The translations under genes were made by a program, and so were the position numbers. From Imhoffiella purpurea (GTDB lineage Bacteria; Pseudomonadota; Gammaproteobacteria; Chromatiales; Chromatiaceae), in the NCBI RefSeq assembly GCF_000585215.1, contig NZ_AONC01000012.1, positions 41,355 to 105,354 on the forward strand: a stretch of 64,000 bases of DNA, written 5' to 3'. Numbering within the stretch: position 1 is the first letter of the stretch; every line of letters starts with the position of its first letter. Of the stretch, positions 8,023 to 15,497 are shown one piece after another. Under the pieces are notes generated by a model, which had not been told where the DNA came from, ran no database searches, and saw only the letters and a list, made by a program, of their open reading frames with translations.

Positions 8023-11000
8023 GTGAGCCTGGATCCGATCGCGGTCTTCGCCCGTCACCGGCTGCTGGCCAACCTGCTGATGGGCGTCATCTTCATCGTC
8101 GGCGCCATCGCGCTGAGCCGCATGAACGTCCAGTTCTTCCCGACCTTCGAGCTCGACATCATCTCGGTGCGCGTGGTCTGGAGCGGCGCCGCCGCCGAGG
8201 ACGTGGAGAACGGCATCGTCATCCCGCTCGAGGAGCGGCTCAAGACGGTCGACGGGCTCAAGAAGCTCACCTCGACCGCCGCCCAGGGCATCGCCAGCAT
8301 CTCGCTGGAGCTGAACGAGGGCACGGACCCGCTGCTGGCGCTCGACCAGGTCCGCCAGCGGGTCGACGAATTCCGCAACCTGCCCCAGGAGGCCGAGACG
8401 CCCCAGATCGTGCGGGTCTCGCGCTACGACTCGGTCGCGCGGCTGCTGGTCTCGGGTCCCAACCTGGCCGACCTGCGCCCCTGGGTGCGCCAGTTCGAGC
8501 GCGAGCTCCTGGCGCGCGGCATCGACCGGATCGACATCGACGGAATGCCCGAGGAACGGATCGCGATCCAGGTTCCGGGCGCCGCGCTGGAGACCCTGGA
8601 GCTCTCGCTCGAGGGCATCGGCCAGCAGATCGACCGCTTGGCCCGCGACATCCCCTCCGGCATCGCGGGCGACGCCGACGGCGCGCGCGAGCTGCGCGGC
8701 CTGGAGCAGCGACGCGACCCGCTCGCCTTCGAGGACCTGGCCGTCCTCAGCGACGACCGCGCCCTGATCCGGCTCGGCGACGTGGCCACCATCGTGCGCG
8801 AGGCCCGGCCCGGCAGCCTGACCCTCTCCGAGATCCAGGACGGGCCGCCGGGGAAGGCCGCCGAGTCGGACGGCCCCGCCACCATCGAACTGCTGGTGCA
8901 GCGCGCCGAGACCGGCAACTCGCTCACCGCCGCGCGCATCTTCGACAGCTGGCTGGAGGACACCCGCCCCACCCTGCCGCCGAGCATCCAGCTGACCGTC
9001 TTCGACGCCCAGTGGCGCACCATCAATGGCCGTATCGACCTGCTCGTGCACAACGGGCTGCAGGGATTCACCCTGGTACTGCTGATCCTCTTCGTCTTCC
9101 TGCCCGGACGGGTCGCCTTCTGGGTGGCGATGGGCATCCCGACCGCCTATCTGGCCGCCCTGACCCTGCTCTGGGCCTTCGGCGGCACCATCAACATGAT
9201 CAGCCTCTTCGGCCTGCTGCTCACCCTCGGCATCATCGACGACGACGCCATCGTGATCGGCGAGTACGCCGAGTCCCGCTACCGTCTCGGCATGGCCCCG
9301 GCCGAGGCCGCCATCGCCGGCGCGCGGCGCATGTTCTGGCCGGTCATGGCCTCGGCCATGACCACCATCGCCGCCTTCCTGCCGCTGATGCTGGTCGGAG
9401 GCATCATGGGCAACGTCCTGGGCGACATCCCCTTCGTCGCCGTCATGGTGCTGATCGCCTCGCTGGTCGAGGTCTTCCTGGTGATGCCGGCCCATCTGCG
9501 CGCCGCCTTCTCCCATCACGTCCGCCAGGAGATCCCCGCCTGGCGCCAACGGGTCGACGCCGGATTCGACCATTTCCGCGACCGCCTCTACCGTCCGCTG
9601 GTCACCAAGGCGGTGCACAACCGCGGCATCACCGTCAGCCTGGTCGCCGCCATGCTGTTCCTGGCGATCGGACTCATCGCCGGCGGGCGTCTCCAGTTCG
9701 TCTTCTTCCCCACGCCCGAGCCCCAGGCCGTCTTCGCCAACGCCACCTTCGTCGCCGGCACGCCGCGCGAGCGGACCGCCGCGTTCCTGGACGAGATGGA
9801 GCGGGCACTGCAGGAGACCGAACGCGAGCTCGGCGGCAACCTGGTCGAATCGGCCGTCGCCCGGCTCGGCGCGACCGTCTCGGTCGACGTCGGCGCCGGG
9901 GCCAAGGGCGATCAGCTGGCCTCCATCCAGGTCCAGCTGGTGCCGTCCGAGGAACGCGAGGTGCGCAACGAACGCTTCCTCAAAACCTGGCGCGAGAAGG
10001 TGCGGATGCCGGCCGGGCTGGAGAGCCTGGTGATGTCGGCACGCCGCGCCGGTCCGCCCGGACGCGACCTGACCGTGCGGCTCACCGGCGACGACGCCAT
10101 GCGGCTCAAGTCGGCCGCCCTGGAGCTGGCCCAGAGCCTGGAGAGCGTGCCCGGCGTCTCGGACATGGTCGACGACATGCCCTACGGCCGCGAACAGCTC
10201 ATCTATCGCCTGACACCGGCCGGACAGGCGCTCGGGCTCACCACCGAGTCCCTCGGACGCCAGCTGCGCGCCGCCTTCGACGGCTATCTGGCCCAGCTGG
10301 TCCAGGTCGGACAGGACGAGCTGGAGGTGCGCGTCCTGCTGCCGCGCGGCGAGCGCACCCGGCTCAGCGCCCTGGAACAGCTGCTGATCCGCGCACCCGA
10401 CGGCCAGTTCGTCCCCCTCAGCACCGTCTCCGCCTGGGAGACCCGGCGCGGATTCGAGGCCCTGCGTCACTCGGCGGGACGGCTGGCGGTCGAGGTCTCG
10501 GCCGACATCGACCGGGCGCTCGCCACCCCGGACAACGTGCGCGAGGCCATCTCGCGCGAGCTCCTGCCCCGCCTGGCCCACGACTACGGCATCGAGTACA
10601 GCTTCGAGGGCCGCGCCGCCGACCAGCGCGAGACCCTGGGCGACATGAAGCTCGGGCTCGTCCTGGGGCTGGGAATGATCTACATCGTCCTGGCGGCCAT
10701 CTTCTCCAGCTGGGGCTGGCCGCTGGTGGTCATGACCGCGATCCCGCTCGGACTCATCGGCGCCATCGCCGGACACTGGCTGCTCGGAATCGACCTCACC
10801 CTGCTCTCGCTCTTCGGGCTGTTCGGGCTCTCGGGCATCGTGGTCAACAACGCCATCATCCTGGTCAGCATGTACCACGAGCTGCGCGAGACCGGCATGG
10901 AGATCGACGAGGCCCTGATCGAGGCCGCCTGCTCGCGCCTGCGGGCCATGATCCTGACCTCGGCCACCACGGTCGTGGGCCTGGGACCGCTGATCTTCGA

Positions 11001-11193
11001 GACCAGCCTCCAGGCCCAGTTCCTCATCCCCATGGCCGTCTCCCTGGCCTTCGGCGTGACCTTCGCGACCCTGCTGGTGCTGCTCTTCACCCCAGCGCTG
11101 CTATCGCTGCACGAGAGCCTGCACCAGCGCATGAGCCGGCTCTGGGGCTGGCTGGGCGGAGAGGAATCACGCAAGCCGGTGACGAGTTCCTGA
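8023..11193 (+). CDS. RND superfamily efflux permease
   Basis: A 1056-residue proton-driven permease of the AcrB/HAE type with 12 expected membrane helices in two homologous halves, each followed by a large periplasmic domain. The GTG start at 8023 gives LDPIAVFARHRLLANLLMG, the usual cytoplasmic start before TM1. TM4 has the Asp pair of the proton relay (LGIIDDDAIVIGEYAESR). In TM10 the usual Lys is replaced by Asn (GLSGIVVNNAIILVSM), as in several non-AcrB RND subfamilies, so drug specificity should not be assumed. It forms an operon with the adaptor and converges on an ABC-exporter cluster only 20 bases away. Confidence 0.94.
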   Translation: MSLDPIAVFARHRLLANLLMGVIFIVGAIALSRMNVQFFPTFELDIISVRVVWSGAAAEDVENGIVIPLEERLKTVDGLKKLTSTAAQGIASISLELNEGTDPLLALDQVRQRVDEFRNLPQEAETPQIVRVSRYDSVARLLVSGPNLADLRPWVRQFERELLARGIDRIDIDGMPEERIAIQVPGAALETLELSLEGIGQQIDRLARDIPSGIAGDADGARELRGLEQRRDPLAFEDLAVLSDDRALIRLGDVATIVREARPGSLTLSEIQDGPPGKAAESDGPATIELLVQRAETGNSLTAARIFDSWLEDTRPTLPPSIQLTVFDAQWRTINGRIDLLVHNGLQGFTLVLLILFVFLPGRVAFWVAMGIPTAYLAALTLLWAFGGTINMISLFGLLLTLGIIDDDAIVIGEYAESRYRLGMAPAEAAIAGARRMFWPVMASAMTTIAAFLPLMLVGGIMGNVLGDIPFVAVMVLIASLVEVFLVMPAHLRAAFSHHVRQEIPAWRQRVDAGFDHFRDRLYRPLVTKAVHNRGITVSLVAAMLFLAIGLIAGGRLQFVFFPTPEPQAVFANATFVAGTPRERTAAFLDEMERALQETERELGGNLVESAVARLGATVSVDVGAGAKGDQLASIQVQLVPSEEREVRNERFLKTWREKVRMPAGLESLVMSARRAGPPGRDLTVRLTGDDAMRLKSAALELAQSLESVPGVSDMVDDMPYGREQLIYRLTPAGQALGLTTESLGRQLRAAFDGYLAQLVQVGQDELEVRVLLPRGERTRLSALEQLLIRAPDGQFVPLSTVSAWETRRGFEALRHSAGRLAVEVSADIDRALATPDNVREAISRELLPRLAHDYGIEYSFEGRAADQRETLGDMKLGLVLGLGMIYIVLAAIFSSWGWPLVVMTAIPLGLIGAIAGHWLLGIDLTLLSLFGLFGLSGIVVNNAIILVSMYHELRETGMEIDEALIEAACSRLRAMILTSATTVVGLGPLIFETSLQAQFLIPMAVSLAFGVTFATLLVLLFTPALLSLHESLHQRMSRLWGWLGGEESRKPVTSS

Positions 11194-11213
11194 TCCGAAC
11201 GGACAATCGAGGC

Positions 11214-12272
11214 TCAATCCCCCTTGACTGAATCGGGGGAATCGAGCACGAAATAGGTGTCCACGCGCAGCCCCACCGGCAGGTCCGAGCCCGGATCCAG
11301 ATCGACCAGCACCTCCAGCACGCGGGTATCCAGACGCTCGTCCGGCCGCTCGCTGCGCAGACCCTTGCGTCCGACCAGCACCCCCACCCGCGACACATGC
11401 CCCGCGAAGCGCCGCTCGCCGTAGGCGTCGGCCCTGACGTAGGCACACTGACCGGGACGGACGAGCGCGATGTCGGCCTCGTCGACCTCGGCGCGCACCC
11501 TCAGCACCGAGAGATCGCCGACCGTGACGATGGGCGTCTCGAGCATCTCGGTGACCAGCTCGCCGGCATGACGCAGCTTGCGCAGAACCATGCCGTCGAC
11601 CGGGCTGCGCACGAAGGACTTGTCGAGGACGGCGCGCGCCTCGGCGAGCCTGGCCTCGGCCAGGGCGACCTCGGCCTCGGCGCGGGCCTGCTCGTCCGCG
11701 CGCGGCGGACTCTCGATCACCTCGCGCTGGAAGCGCACCCGCGCCAGCCGGGCGAGCGCGACCTGCTGCTCGCTGCGGGCACGGTCGAGATCCTGCCGGC
11801 TGCCCAGATCGCGCCGGGCGAGCCCCTGCTGGCGCTCGAGCTCCTGCTCGGCCAGCGCCAGCACCGCCTCGGCCTCCCGGACCTCGGCCTCGGCCTGATC
11901 GCGCTCGGCCTGACGGGCACCGTTGATCAGCCGGTCCAGACTCGCCCGGGCGATCGCCAGCGAGGCCTCGGCGCCCCGCACCCGCGCCCTGTGATCGGCG
12001 TTCTCCAGGGTGGCCAGCACCTGGCCGCACCGGATGGGATCGCCCTCGTCGACCTCGACGCTGGCCAGACGCCCGGTCATGGCCGCCGCGATCTGCATCT
12101 CCTCCGAGCGCGGCTCGACCCGGCCGAGCGCGGCGACCTGGGTGCGGGGCACAGGAACCGGAAGGTGCGATCCGCGTCCCCCATTCGACACACCGTCCCC
12201 ACCGGCGATGGACAGCCAAACCGGAATGCCCAGAGCCGCGATCGCAACCGCGCCGGCCAACCAGCGTTTCAC
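11214..12272 (-). CDS. HlyD-family adaptor of an ABC exporter (DevB-like)
   Basis: A 352-residue membrane-fusion protein: N-terminal anchor (WLAGAVAIAALGIPVWLSIAGG), lipoyl half (VAALGRVEPRSEEMQIAAAMTGRLASVEVDEGDPI), an Ala/Glu/Arg-rich coiled-coil hairpin over about residues 90-215, then the second lipoyl half (SFVRSPVDGMVLRKLRHAGELV) and a barrel. The start is the GTG at 12272, which overlaps the TGA of the ATPase gene (GTGA). Gene order permease-ATPase-adaptor is that of DevBCA/MacAB-type tripartite exporters. The substrate is unknown; glycolipid, peptide or drug are all possible. Confidence 0.9.
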   Translation of the reverse strand: MKRWLAGAVAIAALGIPVWLSIAGGDGVSNGGRGSHLPVPVPRTQVAALGRVEPRSEEMQIAAAMTGRLASVEVDEGDPIRCGQVLATLENADHRARVRGAEASLAIARASLDRLINGARQAERDQAEAEVREAEAVLALAEQELERQQGLARRDLGSRQDLDRARSEQQVALARLARVRFQREVIESPPRADEQARAEAEVALAEARLAEARAVLDKSFVRSPVDGMVLRKLRHAGELVTEMLETPIVTVGDLSVLRVRAEVDEADIALVRPGQCAYVRADAYGERRFAGHVSRVGVLVGRKGLRSERPDERLDTRVLEVLVDLDPGSDLPVGLRVDTYFVLDSPDSVKGD

Positions 12273-12937
12273 TGCAGAATCCTCCCATCGGCAATACTGA
12301 CCACCCGGTCGGCCATCCGCGTCACCCGCGGGTCGTGCGTCACCATGACGACGGCCCGCCCCTCCTCGCGGGCGATCCGCCGCAGCAGCTCGACGACCGC
12401 CATGCCGTGCTCGGTGTCGAGCGCCGCGGTCGGCTCGTCCGCGAGCAGGATGGACGGATCGCCGGCCAAGGCGCGGGCGATCGCCACGCGCTGCTTCTCG
12501 CCACCAGAGAGCTGACGTGGATAGCCGTGCCGCCGCGGCGCCAGACCAACCTCGGCGAGCAGCGTATCGGCCCCGTCCAACGGATAGCCCTTGAGCTCCA
12601 GCGCCAGCTGGACGTTCTCCAGGGCCGTCAGGGCCGGGAAGAGATTGTAGTGCTGGAACACGAAGCCCATGTGGGACAGGCGCAGCCGGGCGCGCTCGGT
12701 CTCGGAGAGCGGGTCGAGCGCGATACCCTGCACCTGAACCCGTCCCAGGGTCGGGCGCAGCAGGCCACCCAGCACCATCAGCAGGCTCGTCTTGCCGCTC
12801 CCGGACGGACCCATCAGGGCCAGCATCTCGCCCGACGCCAGGCTCAGATCGACCCGGTCCAATGCGTGAACCGCCGTGGCACCCTGTCCATAAATGAGCG
12901 AGACCTCCTCCGCCTGAATCGCCGGTTTCATGGACAT
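12269..12937 (-). CDS. ABC exporter ATPase (DevA/LolD/MacB-like)
   Basis: A 222-residue cytoplasmic ATPase with Walker A GPSGSGKTS, Q-loop FVFQHYNLFPALT, signature LSGGEKQRVAIARAL, Walker B ILLADEPTAALD and switch His in VMVTHDP. The compact size and the HYNLFPALTALENV segment are typical of LolD/MacB/DevA ATPases that serve FtsX-type permeases rather than importers. The ATG at 12937 overlaps the permease stop (TGATG), so the three subunits are translationally coupled. Confidence 0.95.
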   Translation of the reverse strand: MSMKPAIQAEEVSLIYGQGATAVHALDRVDLSLASGEMLALMGPSGSGKTSLLMVLGGLLRPTLGRVQVQGIALDPLSETERARLRLSHMGFVFQHYNLFPALTALENVQLALELKGYPLDGADTLLAEVGLAPRRHGYPRQLSGGEKQRVAIARALAGDPSILLADEPTAALDTEHGMAVVELLRRIAREEGRAVVMVTHDPRVTRMADRVVSIADGRILQ

Positions 12938-14106
12938 CACCGCTGGAAGACCATCGCCGGATCGATCCGCATCGCCTTGCGGATCGAAACCACGGCCGCC
13001 GCGACACACATGGCGAGCGTGAGCAGGAACAGCCAGGCGGCCATCGCGGGCGAGACCACGACCAGCACGGTCCCGGTCTCGCTGGCCTCGGCCAGCGCCA
13101 TGGCGATCGAGATCCCGAACAGATGGCCGATGGTCGCGCTGATGACCGCCTGCCCCAGGATGACCCGATAGATGAATCCGCTCGGCGCGCCCATGGCCCT
13201 CAGGGTCCCGAACTCGGTGAGATGGTCGACCGTAGTGGCATAGAGCACCTGGGCCACGATCACCACCCCGACGACCACGCCCAGTATGGCCGAGACCAGC
13301 ACCGAGGCCCCGGCCCCCGTGGTGAAGACCCAATAGTCCCGGGTCAGCGCGGCGAGTTCGTCGACGCTATGGACGTCGGCCTCCGGCAGGATGGCCTTCA
13401 GGGTGGCCTGCACCCGGACCGGATCGCACCCGGGCTCGACGTCGACCAGGACGTAGTTCCAGTCGGACGCCTCGAAGTTGCCCATGCGCTGCGCCGTGCG
13501 CGCGGCGGTGAAGACCCAGGGCGAGGTGGTGAAGGAGCGGATGCCCTGGGTCATGCCGACGATCCGCGCGCGATGGCGGTTGATCTCGACGCGGTCGCCG
13601 ATCCCGGAGACGCCCAGCTTGTCGGCATAGATATGGTCGACCACGATGGAATCGGACCGCCGCAGATCCTCGAGATCGCCGTCGACCAGATTCCAGGGAC
13701 CGGCCAGACCGCTGTTGAGATCGAAGCCCACCAGGAAGACGCTCTCGTCGCCCCCTCCGGGCTTTTTCCAAGGAACGAACTGAGTGACCAGACCCTCGGC
13801 CCGGTCGACGCATTCGAGCGACTTGGCCGCGTAGAGCTCGCGGTCGTGGATGGGGACCGTGATCTCGAAATTGCGCGTCCCCTTGGCCATGATCCAGAGA
13901 TCGGCGTTGGTGTGACGGATGACGGTGGTGGTGCTGGTGGTGAAGCCTTGATAGAGCCCCAGTTCCATGGCGATCAGCACCACGGCGAAGACCACGCCCA
14001 CCATGGTCACGATGAAGCGCGAGAGATCGTGGGTCAGGTTGCGCCAGGCGAGCACCCCGGCCATACCGAGCCCCCAGCGACCAAGCCCCCGGGTCCACGA
14101 ACTCAC
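12937..14106 (-). CDS. ABC exporter permease, FtsX/MacB (DevC) family
   Basis: A 389-residue FtsX-type permease. One membrane helix near the N-terminus (FIVTMVGVVFAVVLIAMELGLY) precedes a periplasmic domain of about 220 residues, then three C-terminal helices (SAILGVVVGVVIVAQVLY; AVISATIGHLFGISIAMAL; AWLFLLTLAMCVAAAVVS). The motif TEFGTLRAMGAPSGFIYRVIL is the conserved cytoplasmic coupling region of the family. This MacB/DevC topology indicates a mechanotransmission exporter acting with the adaptor and ATPase downstream. The start is the ATG at 14106; MAGVLAWRN a few codons in is an alternative. Confidence 0.92.
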   Translation of the reverse strand: MSSWTRGLGRWGLGMAGVLAWRNLTHDLSRFIVTMVGVVFAVVLIAMELGLYQGFTTSTTTVIRHTNADLWIMAKGTRNFEITVPIHDRELYAAKSLECVDRAEGLVTQFVPWKKPGGGDESVFLVGFDLNSGLAGPWNLVDGDLEDLRRSDSIVVDHIYADKLGVSGIGDRVEINRHRARIVGMTQGIRSFTTSPWVFTAARTAQRMGNFEASDWNYVLVDVEPGCDPVRVQATLKAILPEADVHSVDELAALTRDYWVFTTGAGASVLVSAILGVVVGVVIVAQVLYATTVDHLTEFGTLRAMGAPSGFIYRVILGQAVISATIGHLFGISIAMALAEASETGTVLVVVSPAMAAWLFLLTLAMCVAAAVVSIRKAMRIDPAMVFQR

Positions 14107-14171
14107 CGGAGACGGAAAGACCCCGAAGGACGGGGGTGCTCAGAAAGGCGCGAACCCATCGCGGACGCCCC

Positions 14172-14774
14172 TCAAACGGCCTGACGGCGCTGCCACAGGT
14201 AGTAGCCGATCAGGGTCAGAACCACGAACCCGAGCGCGGCACCGGTCACCAGTGGCAGATTGCGTTGCAGCAGTTCCTCGTTGCCGCCGATGAAATAGCC
14301 GAGCGCGATCAGAACCGCCGACCAGAGTCCGGCGCCGAGCGCGGTGTAGGCCGTGAAGGTCGGCAGACGCATACGGCAGAGCCCGGCGGGCAGGGAGATC
14401 AGCTGGCGGATCCCCGGAATCAGACGGCCGGTGAAGACGGAGATGGCGCCGTGCCTGGCGAAGAAGGCGTCCGACTTGTGCAGCATCGTGGGACGGATGA
14501 AGAAATACTTCCCGTAGCGCTCCAGGACGGGCCGTCCGAGCATGAGTGCGAAGAAGTAGTTGAAGAAGGCTCCCGCCAGACTGCCGGCCAGCGAGGCGGC
14601 CAGGATGAGGCCCAGGTCCATCTTGCCCTGATAGGCGAGATAGCCCGCCGGGATCAGCACCACCTCGCTGGGAAAGGGGATGAAGGAGGACTCGATCGCC
14701 ATCAGGGTGAAGACACCCGCGTACCCCCAGCCATGGACCGTCATCAGGATCCAGTCGATGAATTCGTGCAGCAT
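14172..14774 (-). CDS. DedA-family membrane protein
   Basis: A 200-residue polytopic protein of the DedA/VTT family, inner-membrane proteins implicated in lipid-carrier recycling (undecaprenyl phosphate flipping) and proton-dependent envelope homeostasis. Diagnostic features are ESSFIPFPSEVVLIPAGYLA near the N-terminus, FFNYFFALMLGR, the arginine motif FTGRLIPGIRQLISLPAG (about residues 114-131) and a C-terminal helix followed by WQRRQA. It is a single gene on the minus strand just beyond the ABC-exporter operon, with no evident operon partner. Confidence 0.92.
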   Translation of the reverse strand: MLHEFIDWILMTVHGWGYAGVFTLMAIESSFIPFPSEVVLIPAGYLAYQGKMDLGLILAASLAGSLAGAFFNYFFALMLGRPVLERYGKYFFIRPTMLHKSDAFFARHGAISVFTGRLIPGIRQLISLPAGLCRMRLPTFTAYTALGAGLWSAVLIALGYFIGGNEELLQRNLPLVTGAALGFVVLTLIGYYLWQRRQAV

Positions 14775-14961
14775 TCCAGAGAGACCTCGGTCGGATTGTA
14801 ATTGGGATTCGTCGAATGGACGGTCGGCCGGCCCGAAGGGAGCGCCGGTCCATCGGGAACGCCCCTCCCGCCAAGGCCCGGCACCGGGGAAGCGCTTTCA
14901 GAAGAAGTCGCCCGACCCTTTGGGAAAACCCAGGGACGCGAATGATACCCTCAATTGGGGC

Positions 14962-15033
14962 GAGCGAATGGGAGACCGCCAAATCATCTCGGCGTGGGTA
15001 GCAGACAAGACCGAAAGGCGACGCTATGAGCAA
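14962..15033 (+). pseudogene. Remnant of a BrnT-like (DUF497) toxin C-terminus
   Basis: Reading in the frame that begins at 14962, the translation contains GDRQIISAWVADKTERRRYE, which matches the conserved C-terminal end of BrnT/DUF497 RNase toxins (consensus of the type RIISARxATxxERRxYE). No upstream toxin body is recognisable and the frame has no proper stop, so only about 24 residues survive. It runs directly into the ATG of the antitoxin-like gene at 15026, the same overlap seen in intact pairs. This is judged from remembered family consensus and is moderately certain. Confidence 0.5.
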
Positions 15034-15250
15034 ACCCATCGTTCAGCAGGACCTGGATCTCGATCGACTGCCGCCCCTGAGCGAAGAGCAGAGAGCCGAA
15101 CTCGCGGCACTCCGCGCGCGCGATGACAGCGCGATCGACGACAGCGACATCCCTCCCCTCACCGATGACGCCTGGAACCAAGTCGTGCAAGGGCGTTTCT
15201 ACAAACCTACCAAGACCTCGACCACCATCCGCCCCTGCATCACCAAGTAG
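15026..15250 (+). CDS. Truncated BrnA/CopG-type antitoxin-like protein
   Basis: A 74-residue protein with the N-terminal toxin-binding part of antitoxins that pair with DUF497 toxins: PPLSEEQRAELAALRARDD, then IDDSDIPPLTDDAWNQVVQG and RFYKPTKTSTTIR. In full-length relatives the TTIR stretch continues into a ribbon-helix-helix segment (about D-A-D-V-L-A-W and beyond, 25-30 more residues). Here it stops after five unrelated residues. The TAG stop is the first three bases of a dispersed palindromic repeat starting GTAGGGCGCAATAG, so loss of the DNA-binding end probably reflects insertion of, or deletion at, that repeat. It is likely non-functional as a repressor. Confidence 0.6.
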   Translation: MSKPIVQQDLDLDRLPPLSEEQRAELAALRARDDSAIDDSDIPPLTDDAWNQVVQGRFYKPTKTSTTIRPCITK

Positions 15251-15415
15251 GGCGCAATAGTGCAACGTATTGCGCCGCATGCCGGATTGCACAAACGCCA
15301 ACACACGAATCGAGCCAGCATGGTCGGTCTACTCCATTCGGCGGAATACGCTATCGCTATTCCGCCCTACGGGGCTACCAACAGCGCCGCGTTGGGCCTC
15401 GTACCTCGGCCCAAC
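15249..15415. repeat. Dispersed palindromic repeat element, copy 1
   Basis: Three adjacent perfect inverted repeats: GGCGCAATA/TATTGCGCC (15251-15259 with 15268-15276), GGCGGAATA/TATTCCGCC (15340-15348 with 15358-15366) and GTTGGGCC/GGCCCAAC (15391-15398 with 15408-15415). Each has an 8-9 base loop. The first and third palindromes recur at 42055-42122, including the flanking GTAGGGCGCAATAG and CGCATGCCGG. The element separates the truncated antitoxin gene from the 3' end of the sodium symporter gene and contains no convincing reading frame. Confidence 0.8.
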
Positions 15416-15497
15416 CTACAAATCGGCTGTTCCGGCAAGAGCAAGCGGCGAATCGGAGACACGGCTGCTGTCCGCACTGCACGCGCAAGGCAGGAGC

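Noticed and set aside
7987..10878. A 963-codon open frame on the minus strand opposite the RND permease
   Set aside because: It is antisense to a full-length, motif-complete RND permease. Its translation is low-complexity (Gly, Asp, Glu, Gln, His, Arg), as expected from GC-rich third positions.
14816..15001. Possible complete toxin gene upstream of the antitoxin
   Set aside because: Only the last 20-odd residues of a DUF497 pattern are recognisable; neither neighbouring frame supplies a toxin body or a plausible start.
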